Assembly: GCA_002491115.1 (NCBI GenBank)
Contig: DKVI01000118.1
Span: 1-29,203, forward strand
Source: Lachnospiraceae bacterium UBA7182
GTDB lineage: Bacteria > Bacillota > Clostridia > Lachnospirales > Lachnospiraceae
Direction: 5' to 3'
DNA: 29,203 bases
Below the pieces are notes generated by a model. That model was not told the origin of the DNA. It ran no database searches and saw only the letters and a list, made by a program, of their open reading frames with translations. Below, piece by piece: positions 22,801 to 29,135 of this stretch. The number at the start of each line of letters is the position of its first letter. Position 1 is the first letter of the stretch. Both the position numbers and the translations under genes were made by a program.

Positions 22801-24238
22801 GCATTCGATGTGTTTTGAAGGCATGGGGATGTATGGAGATTTTGGTCGTTATGTTTTCCAGAGTGCTCTTCATAACTTTGATGTGGATGACAAGAAGATG
22901 TTTAATTACGCTGTCTATTACATCCAGATGGAACTTGGTTTTTCCGAAGAATACTTTGCAGAACATGATCAGCATTGTGGCAGCTATGATAGACATCATA
23001 CCATAAAGGTTGAAAGAATTGGAAAAAAGTATCAATGGATCACGATGTATAATATGCTGGCTCGTATTTCTGATCATTGCAAGAAGATTGACTCTTGGAA
23101 TTATTCAGAGAAAGAAGATGTCCAATTTGAAGGGGCATGGGAGCTTTATGTCAGAGATTTTGATCCAACTTTGAATCAAAACTTTACGACTTGTGATGCT
23201 GCACCGAAATTCGATGTATTGGATGAGTTTCCAGCTAAGGGAAAAGAAGAAAATAAAATTGCTGATATTTCTACGGCGGATGCACAGGAGGTCTGGCTTA
23301 AGACAAAGGGAATCTTTTTCGATGAGTTGAAGGATACATTGATTTTGACCGATCATCATGGGATAAAGTGGATATGCTTGACGAAGTACTGTGACACAGG
23401 GCGTAAAGATCTGAATACAGAAAAACTACTGGTATGGAGCTGGTTATATGCTTATTTCGTCAGTCCGGAGCAGGCAGATGAGTTCTTCCAATGTGCTGGA
23501 AACGGGCAATCTGTTATTACGCATGATACAGCATCCCACCATGAAACATCTTCTGTCTTTAACAGAGAATATCCCTGGTCACCGAGTTGCAAGGAATTAA
23601 ATGCATACGCTTGGGTGGATGCGCAAATTAAAACCGGCGAGTATGAAACAGTTAAAGAGATAATAGAAGTTCCGGATATTTCTCTGATAGAGGCCTTATT
23701 TTGTAAATATGGTGGTTTGATTGAAGACAAAGAGCAGAAAGAGGAAGAGTTTGTGGAGGACGGGGAAGAGGACTTTGAAATTCCAGCGATTCAGTTCGAA
23801 GAGAAAATCAGAAAACGAGAAATTGAGAAAGAAATTGGTAAAATACTTCATGCAACAACAGATTTGTTGTGGGAAGCAGAATACGATGCAACAAAAGAGA
23901 ATGCAATTTCTCAAAGTCTGCCGTGTTCCAAACTCATCGAAACAATGAGTTTGAGACAACAACAGGAAGATGGGTTTTATTATGACTCTAATGGAATGCT
24001 GGCTGCTTTTGATACGGATTTAACTCAAAATGTTAACAGTGTTATTGTTCGGAAGGATATCTTGGATACTTTTCTTAGCAAGACCGGGATGAAGCTTGTT
24101 TGGTTGGTAGATGCCGAAAAAGAAATTCATGCTGGGGATTATTCTATTACAAAGTGGAGTGATTGGGAGGCTGTATTTATCTATGAAGGAGATAGCATAG
24201 CAGGTGAAATCCATAGACTTCAAGGCAAAGAAAGCTAA
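19892..24238 (+). CDS. Mrr-like nuclease-STAND ATPase, AVAST/bNACHT-like putative defence protein
   Basis: A 1448-residue protein. The N terminus (about 1-130) looks like a PD-(D/E)XK nuclease of the Mrr type: FEDLCRQLFANE, acidic E54/E56 in GLETEPI, then Q70-A-K72 in GFQAKFF. The centre is a STAND-type P-loop ATPase: Walker A GKAGIGKS (346-353, K352) and Walker B IFIDALNE with D421. The remaining 900 or so residues are probably helical and would be the sensor part, with an acidic stretch (EQKEEEFVEDGEEDFE) late on. AVAST and bNACHT proteins share nuclease-STAND-sensor order, and these recognise phage proteins and then degrade DNA. The specific family is inference. ATG 19892 is 7 bases after GAGGG; earlier in-frame starts lack an RBS. 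AT-rich, island cargo. Confidence 0.75.
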   Translation: MQINWESFATYNHDVRGIRFKFEDLCRQLFANENLSGNKQFRYFHANPNNHGLETEPIYDETNKRWIGFQAKFFDQDVHYEQIKHSAEMIVEYYTGKDGVVDLVYLFCNKAITSTAKQYVNAVECLIKANIDVQLVTDTAVLDLIRNKYPYLGLYYFGNHTIQQEWFATHTSYMLDELGERYNRDFNVGTVFSDELSLFIHDRRAAEYLNAKKTVLLDEISELLYRSSKRDYLRKLEEVVSALPDVNIETLYHSIEWNSMVRLAVATFLDNFGEELKKLEAERGRQYILSCDSEKEQKEREEALKEYHKLGSKIRDIDILINLPNRIEISEREKQLLYGDILTIYGKAGIGKSQLLASKTQSLLDKGRIGVLLVAGIYFTDDPVHEQIMKNLRLDYSFEDLIDILETIGERDNCIVPIFIDALNETWNRKLWKLGLPAIIDKIKENPMVKLILSYRPEYEKLILPDSFLEGRGDIVTMLHRGFEDNSLSAAREFLNHYNIPFTPLEYFGYEMSNPLFLTLYCKTYNGEEVSLPILYDRVIEHANSNISRVLRVELRQKGYTEDDDILSPLIMEIAEWLVSHDERSISQKALAQLVFWTEYGLNAVPFVRHLVKEHILHDSIFDGKETLYFAFDQMNDYYCAKAIIKKCQSKDEVRRYLSEKILGIKNGEMGNSWNIDLFINACALYAAKYGEECIDIIDDLENSDDKWQVFSRYIDSFQWRDTRYIPTSHFRDLLKKYPCSPEDLWPMLIGNSVKVSHPFNADFLHHFLLSYKLNKRDCLWTIYINELTEDDNNRIVQLIQMYDKGEKLEISNEKQIELLLTLFGWILTSSNRWLRDYTSKAMIEILKEHFHLCQIILEKFKNVNDPYIIQRLYGIVFGACCKRIDRKDFQILAEYVYHTVFDQEKVYPDILLRDYARLIIERFLYEDPEYNGMIDREKIIPPYNSDPIPEIGDQHYLEKEYNGAMYWLMHSMCFEGMGMYGDFGRYVFQSALHNFDVDDKKMFNYAVYYIQMELGFSEEYFAEHDQHCGSYDRHHTIKVERIGKKYQWITMYNMLARISDHCKKIDSWNYSEKEDVQFEGAWELYVRDFDPTLNQNFTTCDAAPKFDVLDEFPAKGKEENKIADISTADAQEVWLKTKGIFFDELKDTLILTDHHGIKWICLTKYCDTGRKDLNTEKLLVWSWLYAYFVSPEQADEFFQCAGNGQSVITHDTASHHETSSVFNREYPWSPSCKELNAYAWVDAQIKTGEYETVKEIIEVPDISLIEALFCKYGGLIEDKEQKEEEFVEDGEEDFEIPAIQFEEKIRKREIEKEIGKILHATTDLLWEAEYDATKENAISQSLPCSKLIETMSLRQQQEDGFYYDSNGMLAAFDTDLTQNVNSVIVRKDILDTFLSKTGMKLVWLVDAEKEIHAGDYSITKWSDWEAVFIYEGDSIAGEIHRLQGKES

Positions 24239-24425
24239 AAGAAATGAAGAAACAAGTGTAAAGAATCAAATAATTATGATTTATAAATTGAAGTGGGAAA
24301 AAATGTATGGCAGAGAATCAGCAACAGAATGGAAAGAATCCTGGTATAATGAGGAGCTAAAATTGTATTGTAGTTTTGTAAATGTTCAGGGTGGTAAGAT
24401 AGATATGGGATACATTGATTTGTGA
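24204..24425 (+). CDS. Small hypothetical protein overlapping the ATPase gene end
   Basis: A 73-codon ORF with GTG start 12 bases after AAGGAG, overlapping the ATPase gene by 35 bases in another frame. The N-terminal part is lysine-rich and the C-terminal part (WKESWYNEELKLYCSFVNVQ, then GGKIDMGYIDL) looks protein-like. An internal ATG at 24276 lacks an RBS. No family is recognised. It could be an accessory protein of the ATPase or DUF1016 gene, or a gene remnant. Confidence 0.4.
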   Translation: MKSIDFKAKKAKRNEETSVKNQIIMIYKLKWEKMYGRESATEWKESWYNEELKLYCSFVNVQGGKIDMGYIDL

Positions 24426-24442
24426 CAACAGTGTTGACACAA
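24420..24442. promoter_or_regulatory. Near-perfect palindrome upstream of the DUF1016 gene
   Basis: Arms TTGTGACAACA and TGTTGACACAA around a central G, one mismatch. It ends 22 bases before the DUF1016 start, and a near-copy recurs inside that gene at 24738-24762, so it is a candidate operator. Confidence 0.55.
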
Positions 24443-24464
24443 GTTTGAAAGGTGGTAGATTTTG

Positions 24465-25457
24465 ATGAAAAATGAAATCTCAGCAGTAGGTAATCTCATC
24501 CAGATTATTAGTCAATCAAGGCAGAATGCGCTGAAAAAGGTTAATGAAGAGTTGATTCAGATGTATTGGAAAGTGGGAGAATACCTGAGTACAGAATCCA
24601 CGAAAGTATCATTTGGAGATGCTTATATAGATAGAGTTGCAGAAGAGGTTCAAAAGGCATTTCCTGGAATTAAAGGATTTAACAGGCGTGGTCTGTATCG
24701 TATGAAAAAGTTTTATGAAACTTATACAGATGATGAATTTGTGACAACACTGTTGTCACAAATAAGCTGGTCAAACCATCTGGCTATAATTTCAAAAGCG
24801 AAAACGCCTGAAGAGCGTCATTTTTATATAACGCTTTGTATAAAAGAAAATTATTCGGCACGAGAACTATCCCGTCAGATTGATAGTGGATATTATGAAC
24901 GCTATATGTTATCCAAGGAAAAACTGTTACCTGAGCCGATAAAAGGATTAAAAGAAAATCCATTTCTGGATTCTTATGTGATAGAATTTCTGGACTTGCC
25001 ATCTAATTTTAAGGAACCTGATTTAAGAAAGGGCCTGATTAGAAATATGAAGGATTTTATTCTGGAGGTTGGCAGGGATTTTACGTTCATTGATGAAGAA
25101 TTCCGAGTCCAGGTTGGTGGTGAGGATTATAAGATCGATCTGCTGTTCTTTCATCGGGGATTACAGTGCCTTGTGGCGTTTGAATTAAAAATCGGGAAAT
25201 TTAAGCCGGAATATATATCGAAAATGGATTTCTATCTGGAAGCGCTTGATCGACAGAAGAAAAAGGAAAATGAGAATCCGAGTGTCGGAATGATATTATG
25301 TGCATCTAAAGATGATGAAGTGGTTGAGTATGCTATGAGCAGAACATTGTCTCCAATGATGGTTGCAGAGTATCAACTCCAATTGCCGGATAAGAATATA
25401 CTGCAAAAGAAATTGCAGGAATTGATTAATATGCCCTTATTAGAAGATGATGAGTAA
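24465..25457 (+). CDS. DUF1016/YhcG-type PDDEXK nuclease
   Basis: A 330-residue protein with the DUF1016 N-terminal domain (QMYWKVGEYLSTES, FPGIKGFNRRGLYRMKKFYE, LSQISWSNHLAII) and a C-terminal PDDEXK nuclease domain. The catalytic D225 (KIDLLFF), E240 and K242 (FELKIGKF) are all present, so it is probably active. The family is common in mobile and defence islands and often beside restriction-type genes; its biological role is not settled. ATG 24465 is 10 bases after AAAGGTGG; TTG 24462 is less likely. It may be co-transcribed with the preceding ATPase or be controlled from the palindrome upstream. Confidence 0.9.
   Translation: MKNEISAVGNLIQIISQSRQNALKKVNEELIQMYWKVGEYLSTESTKVSFGDAYIDRVAEEVQKAFPGIKGFNRRGLYRMKKFYETYTDDEFVTTLLSQISWSNHLAIISKAKTPEERHFYITLCIKENYSARELSRQIDSGYYERYMLSKEKLLPEPIKGLKENPFLDSYVIEFLDLPSNFKEPDLRKGLIRNMKDFILEVGRDFTFIDEEFRVQVGGEDYKIDLLFFHRGLQCLVAFELKIGKFKPEYISKMDFYLEALDRQKKKENENPSVGMILCASKDDEVVEYAMSRTLSPMMVAEYQLQLPDKNILQKKLQELINMPLLEDDE
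24738..24762. repeat. Perfect 25-bp palindrome inside the DUF1016 gene
   Basis: Arms TTTGTGACAACA and TGTTGTCACAAA around a central C. It encodes FVTTLLSQ at a conserved place of the protein. It is a near-match to the upstream palindrome at 24420-24442. Confidence 0.9.
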
Positions 25458-25507
25458 GTATTGATATTTAAAAAATATGGTGTGAAGCTTATCTTTAATA
25501 TGCCGCT

Positions 25508-25541
25508 TAAAGTGCCAGATGGAACTTTAAATGGCACTTTA
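25508..25541. repeat. Inverted repeat before the recombinase gene
   Basis: Perfect 10-bp arms TAAAGTGCCA/TGGCACTTTA separated by 14 bases, in the 165-base gap between the DUF1016 and recombinase genes. No T-run follows, so this is either an operator or a weak transcript end. I see no clear promoter in the gap. Confidence 0.55.
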
Positions 25542-25622
25542 GAAGGTAAATATTGTCAGTAATGATTGAGATTGATAAAGATATGATAGAGTACATTAAC
25601 GAATAGAAAATGGGGAAACGGG

Positions 25623-27341
25623 TTGAACGCTAAAGATGCAGAGTCAGAAATCTCACATTGGGATTTTGGAAGAGATGTAGCCGAAACTGTAAAATTACAG
25701 ATAGAATTGCTTTTGAACTACATTGTAAAATCAGTGAAAAACAGAGAAGAAAAACGAACCAGGTACTTGCTTCCGTTAAAGTACCTGGTTTGTTATGCAG
25801 AGAATTCAGGACTTCAAGATATTCTAGGAATGGATGCGACTCAGGAAAAGAAATTTGCCTCACTGTTAAAAAAGAAGATAGGAAAATCTAATGTAGATGC
25901 TCCGCAATTTATTGTGTTCTGTAGGAAAACATTATTTCTAGAAGCGAAAGAGATTAACTGGGAAGCTAATGTCTGGTATGTGGAGAAATTAAATATCTCT
26001 CCTGAAAGATACAGCCTAAGCAGTACAATAGAAAGCTTTTCTTTTTTAGACATTCGACTGGAAGATAATCGAAAGATGCTCCAGGAGTATATGAAATACC
26101 TTTTTACAGTTACGAATCTGAATCTAGGTACGATACGCATAAAACAGACCTATATAAAAGAATTTCTTAAATATTTAGAGAAGCAGGAAAGAGCAATAAC
26201 TACGATAGATGCTAATTCAGTAAAAGAATATTTTGAGAACCTGAGTATACAGAGAATCAGCCCCCAAAGTTATGATAATAAGATTCAGGCGGTTACAATA
26301 TTTCTTCAATATTTGCAGATGAAAGATTATGTAAATCATTTCGTAATACCTGTTTTCTTTTATAAAAAGAAAAGTTATCCGAAGAATCATGAAGTCAGAG
26401 ATTTGGATAAGAAGCTGGATTTGCTTATGCTTCATCTTTCGGAGTTCCCTGAACAGCTGCGTATTATGAGTCTGATTCTACTGTATACAGGTATCAATAA
26501 AGGAAAGATGTTTTTGCTAAGAAATGCAGATTTTTATTATGAGAATGAAGATAGTTGGATGAAGGTTCCGGGTACGAATAGGAGTGTTCCTATACCGGAT
26601 ATCATTCACTTACTTGTATTGAGGTATTCAGAAAAGAATCATATAGATATAGAGAGGCTGCTTTTTCTGAACAGGGATAAAAAATATACAGCAAGGAGTT
26701 TTGAAGAGGCGATCACAAAACAATGTCTGAAATATGGCATATTGGATGGAGAATATATATTCAAAGGAAACGGATACCAGAAAGAATTATGCAAAGCCCT
26801 TTATCAGAACGGTACTTCAATCCAGGCAATCCGGGAGTATATGGGCTATTCCACGGATGAAACAGTAAAGAAATATATCGGATGGGTTGATGAGGAAGTG
26901 GCCAGAAAGTCAGATGAGCTTTTCAAGCAGGAAGAAAGGAGTCTGGGAGGAAATCTGTTGATGGCAAAGTATGAAAAAATGAATGAAGCGAATCGGCGGG
27001 AAAGCGAGAGAAAGATACAACTTGCCATTGCTGAGATTCACAGGACTGTGTCAGAGGGGAAAACGATATCTGTATCTGAACTTTCCAGAAATACAGGATT
27101 GTCGAAAGGATTCTTTTATAAGAACGAGCAGGTGAGAAGCCTATTAAATGAAGAGAAAGAGAAACAGGATCAGGGAACGCTTGCCCAGATCAAGAGAGAG
27201 GTACGAGATAAAAGTCTGGAGAAACAGGTAGAGTTATATCAAAGGGAAATAAAGAGACTGTTAGATGAAAACGAAAATTTGAAGAAGGAGAACCGGAAAT
27301 TGGTTAGAGCGTTGAATAAACTGCAAAAGGATGCAAAATAG
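25623..27341 (+). CDS. Tyrosine-recombinase-like protein with degenerate active site and TnpC/DUF6262-like tail
   Basis: A 572-residue protein. Residues 145-250 resemble the SAM-like core-binding domain (LFTVTNLNLGTIRIKQTYI then LKYLEKQE). Residues 265-425 resemble the recombinase catalytic domain: ILLYTGINKGKMFLLRNADF, KALYQNGTSIQAIREYMGYS, TVKKYIGW. Aligned to TGLR..E, HxLRHTFATHL and GH......Y, the usual Arg, His, Arg and His are N292, N383, Q386 and Y409; only Y418 remains. The tail (about 440-520, IQLAIAEIHRTVSEGKTISV, SELSRNTGLSKGFFYKN) resembles TnpC/DUF6262, then a coiled coil follows. Tn554-type transposons encode separate TnpA, TnpB and TnpC; here two seem fused. TTG start follows GGGGA by about 8 bases. 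It sits at the right end of element A. Confidence 0.75.
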   Translation: MNAKDAESEISHWDFGRDVAETVKLQIELLLNYIVKSVKNREEKRTRYLLPLKYLVCYAENSGLQDILGMDATQEKKFASLLKKKIGKSNVDAPQFIVFCRKTLFLEAKEINWEANVWYVEKLNISPERYSLSSTIESFSFLDIRLEDNRKMLQEYMKYLFTVTNLNLGTIRIKQTYIKEFLKYLEKQERAITTIDANSVKEYFENLSIQRISPQSYDNKIQAVTIFLQYLQMKDYVNHFVIPVFFYKKKSYPKNHEVRDLDKKLDLLMLHLSEFPEQLRIMSLILLYTGINKGKMFLLRNADFYYENEDSWMKVPGTNRSVPIPDIIHLLVLRYSEKNHIDIERLLFLNRDKKYTARSFEEAITKQCLKYGILDGEYIFKGNGYQKELCKALYQNGTSIQAIREYMGYSTDETVKKYIGWVDEEVARKSDELFKQEERSLGGNLLMAKYEKMNEANRRESERKIQLAIAEIHRTVSEGKTISVSELSRNTGLSKGFFYKNEQVRSLLNEEKEKQDQGTLAQIKREVRDKSLEKQVELYQREIKRLLDENENLKKENRKLVRALNKLQKDAK

Positions 27342-27344
27342 AAG

Positions 27345-27366
27345 AAAGTGTGTACAGTGTTAAAAT
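27345..27366. repeat. Right-end copy of the arm-site-like motif
   Basis: This 22-base sequence matches 18 of 22 positions of 19676-19697 in the left-end repeat, with core GTGTGTACAGTGTT. It lies just after the recombinase stop and 42 bases before the end of element A, so recombinase-binding motifs are present at both ends. Confidence 0.5.
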
Positions 27367-27407
27367 GCTGATAAATAAAGAAAAATTTGACCTAATACAA
27401 GTTTTTA

Positions 27408-27518
27408 TACCCTAATATGGAGCAAGGTTTTGAGAGTGTATTGTGTGCATAGCGTTTGAAAATAGCAGAAAATAGGAACTGTATACACAAACAGAAAGAA
27501 AATTGTGTATGGTGTTGA
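27408..27518. repeat. 111-bp direct repeat, right copy (left end of element B)
   Basis: It is ungapped and about 92% identical to 19584-19694, and starts with the same TACCCTAATATGGAG core. Like the left copy it is followed closely by a hairpin and T-run and then by a new gene set, not by the rest of the flavodoxin gene. Confidence 0.9.
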
Positions 27519-27521
27519 TAA

Positions 27522-27580
27522 GAAAGAGGATTGGAAGAAACGCCTTGAGATGAGACGAAATTCCAGTTCTTTTTTTATTT
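27522..27580 (+). terminator. Terminator-like hairpin in the left end of element B
   Basis: AAGAGGATTGGAA pairs imperfectly with TTCCAGTTCTT and is followed by TTTTTTTATTT. The position matches the strong terminator after the left copy of the repeat. Confidence 0.4.
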
Positions 27581-27599
27581 CAATAAAGGGGAGGTATTG

Positions 27600-28190
27600 A
27601 TGGATTATATAGCAATGATAGAAAAAGTAAGAGAGGAACTGCTACAGGAAGTGAACCAAAGGTGTGATGATCTGATCCGGAGGTATCAGGAAGAGGAGCA
27701 GGGGATCTCTCCAAAGATTGAAGTCCGGGAACGTACATTGGCATGGAGTTCTCCAGCTACATTGAAAGGAAAGTATCCTGTCGCCCTGACATTTGCATCC
27801 GGTGAGGCTGTGCTGACACCTACATGGAAGAAGGTAGTCCAAACTATCCTGAAACATTGCAACGAGCAACCGGACATGCACGAAAGGCTGATGCAGCTTA
27901 GGGGCAAGGTGTTCGGAAGACAGAGGATCATACTTGGAAAAGTCCCGGAGGAGATGGATGTACCACTCCAGATCGATAAGGACTTATACTTTGAATCAAA
28001 ATTTGATACGGAAGCATTGCTGACAATGATGGAAAGAAAAGTATTGGAGCCGGTTGGCTACGATTTTTCCGGGATCCGGATCCAGTACCTGGAAAGGAAA
28101 AGAGTGATGCCAGAAATCCAGGATACAACGCAGCGTGAAAACAGGGAAGATATGTCGGAACCAATGAAGATGAATATGAGTCAGATATGA
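27600..28190 (+). CDS. Hypothetical protein of element B, 196 aa
   Basis: A soluble protein. A charged N-terminal helix (DYIAMIEKVREELLQEVNQR then CDDLIRRYQEEEQG) is followed by a compact region with FASGEAVLTPTWKKVVQTIL, MHERLMQLRGKVFGRQRIIL and DLYFESKFDTEALLTMMERK, and a polar C-terminal tail. The general pattern recurs among uncharacterised proteins of mobile elements, but I can assign no function. GGGGAGG lies 5-6 bases before ATG 27600. It is the first gene of the element after the left end. Confidence 0.8.
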   Translation: MDYIAMIEKVREELLQEVNQRCDDLIRRYQEEEQGISPKIEVRERTLAWSSPATLKGKYPVALTFASGEAVLTPTWKKVVQTILKHCNEQPDMHERLMQLRGKVFGRQRIILGKVPEEMDVPLQIDKDLYFESKFDTEALLTMMERKVLEPVGYDFSGIRIQYLERKRVMPEIQDTTQRENREDMSEPMKMNMSQI

Positions 28191-28264
28191 GAGCAAAAAG
28201 GAGTGGGCGTGATCCCATTTTATTCTCCTGATAATAGTGGAGATGAAAGGATGGGAGCTTTATG

Positions 28265-28467
28265 ATGCATTACAGGGATGTTGCGGATGTCCTGGATCGG
28301 GCAGAAGAAACAAAAAAACAGCACTGAGATCGGAAATGGATACAGAAACAGATAAGAAAGCGTTGGGAGAAGCCCTGGAACTGGTACGGCAGGCAGGTGA
28401 GAAATGCCGGTCAGCACAGAATGAATTTTTGCAGGAAACTGTATTTTCGGGAATACGGATGCAGTAA
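28265..28467 (+). CDS. Small helical protein apparently read through a -1 frameshift on A7
   Basis: ATG 28265 (or 28262) follows GGGAG by 4-7 bases and opens MHYRDVADVLDRAEETKKQH, stopping at 28325. In the -1 frame a protein-like sequence continues: TALRSEMDTETDKKALGEAL and ELVRQAGEKCRSAQNEFLQE, ending at 28467. The zero-frame codons ACA AAA AAA across seven adenines (28312-28318) form a slippery A AAA AAA site, and a -1 slip there joins both parts into about 67 residues, mostly helix. It could be programmed frameshifting, transcript slippage, or a decayed gene. Alternatively the second part starts at ATG 28336, which has only a weak RBS. Confidence 0.5.
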
Positions 28468-28535
28468 CAGGTTCCAGGTATCTTGATTACTTTGCTCGAT
28501 TTTGAGGGAAAGTTCAAAAGGGAGGAGGGGAAATT

Positions 28536-28931
28536 GTGCTTTTAAAAGAAAAACAGATGGTAGAGCGGATCATGGATACGGATACCATGGGATACGCTTA
28601 TGTATATCCCGGAGAGGCTGGCAACAGGGAAGAGTACATGGTCGCGCTGACAGCAGAAAACCTGGCCAACCTGATCGGAGGGAAGGGAACAGATGCCCGG
28701 CAGATCATCGTGACAGATGTGATGGACCGGCTGGTGGTAAATTCCAGACTGGGGATACTGGATACCTGCCTGGACCAGAGGCTGTGTGGTGAGATCATCC
28801 GCCATCTGGCACCGATCCAGATGGATGAGAAGGAGGCTGGGGAGGTACTGGCGGTAAGCCGGGATGCAGCAGAAGAATACTTTCTGGAAGAAGAACGGGA
28901 GGCCACTATGGCAGAATGCTGGATGCAGTAG
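28536..28931 (+). CDS. Hypothetical protein of element B, 131 aa
   Basis: A soluble acidic protein starting at GTG with a strong RBS (GGGAGGAGGGG, about 5 bases before). It reads as a compact domain: ERIMDTDTMGYAYVYPGEAG, ALTAENLANLIGGKGTDARQ, VTDVMDRLVVNSRLGILDTC, then a charged helical end with FLEEEREATMAE. No family is recognised. It lies in the packed gene run of element B. The 68 bases between it and the previous ORF hold nothing clear. Confidence 0.75.
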   Translation: MLLKEKQMVERIMDTDTMGYAYVYPGEAGNREEYMVALTAENLANLIGGKGTDARQIIVTDVMDRLVVNSRLGILDTCLDQRLCGEIIRHLAPIQMDEKEAGEVLAVSRDAAEEYFLEEEREATMAECWMQ

Positions 28932-28973
28932 AGTGATCCGGCGCAAAAAAGAGGGAAAGCGAGGGAAAAAGAT

Positions 28974-29081
28974 ATGGGATGGATACTGGGGCTTGCAGCA
29001 ACGGCAGCAGTTTTTGTGGCGGGTGCAGTCGGGCTTGCCTGTGTGGCAGTGTGTAAGATCAGTCAATGCCAGATGGACTAA
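28974..29081 (+). CDS. Small membrane protein, 35 aa (DUF3789-like)
   Basis: A 35-codon ORF with GAGGG about 8 bases before ATG. It is almost one hydrophobic helix: WILGLAATAAVFVAGAVGLA then CVAVCKISQCQ, ending MD. Small proteins like this, annotated as DUF3789, are common in conjugative elements next to the kind of gene that follows. The family assignment is tentative. Confidence 0.6.
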   Translation: MGWILGLAATAAVFVAGAVGLACVAVCKISQCQMD

Positions 29082-29135
29082 AGATCCCGGCCATCATGCC
29101 GGACAGGAGCAGATCAGAGAGAAAAGGAGCAGATT

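Larger units (their letters stand above)
19584..27407. mobile_element. Element A: mobile island carrying nuclease-ATPase defence genes
   Basis: The element starts in the broken flavodoxin gene and ends where the second copy of the 111-bp left-end repeat begins. It is visibly more AT-rich than the flanks. Contents in order: left-end repeat with terminator, nuclease-STAND ATPase, small ORF, DUF1016 nuclease, and a recombinase-like gene near the right end. Limits are inferred from the repeat positions; the core shared at both junctions is TACCCTAATATGGAG. Confidence 0.65.

Noticed and set aside
24434..24439. TTGACA before the DUF1016 gene as a -35 box
   Set aside because: No -10-like sequence lies 16-18 bases downstream; the bases belong to the palindrome.
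25566..25587. TTGAGA and TATGAT before the recombinase gene
   Set aside because: The spacer is only 10 bases.
19584..27518. 111-bp repeats as a CRISPR or simple target-site duplication
   Set aside because: Only two copies 7.8 kb apart, far too long and too diverged (about 8%) for either.
28191..28235. 14-codon ORF overlapping the stop of the 196-residue gene (MRAKRSGRDPILFS)
   Set aside because: Too short to support and no independent RBS evidence.
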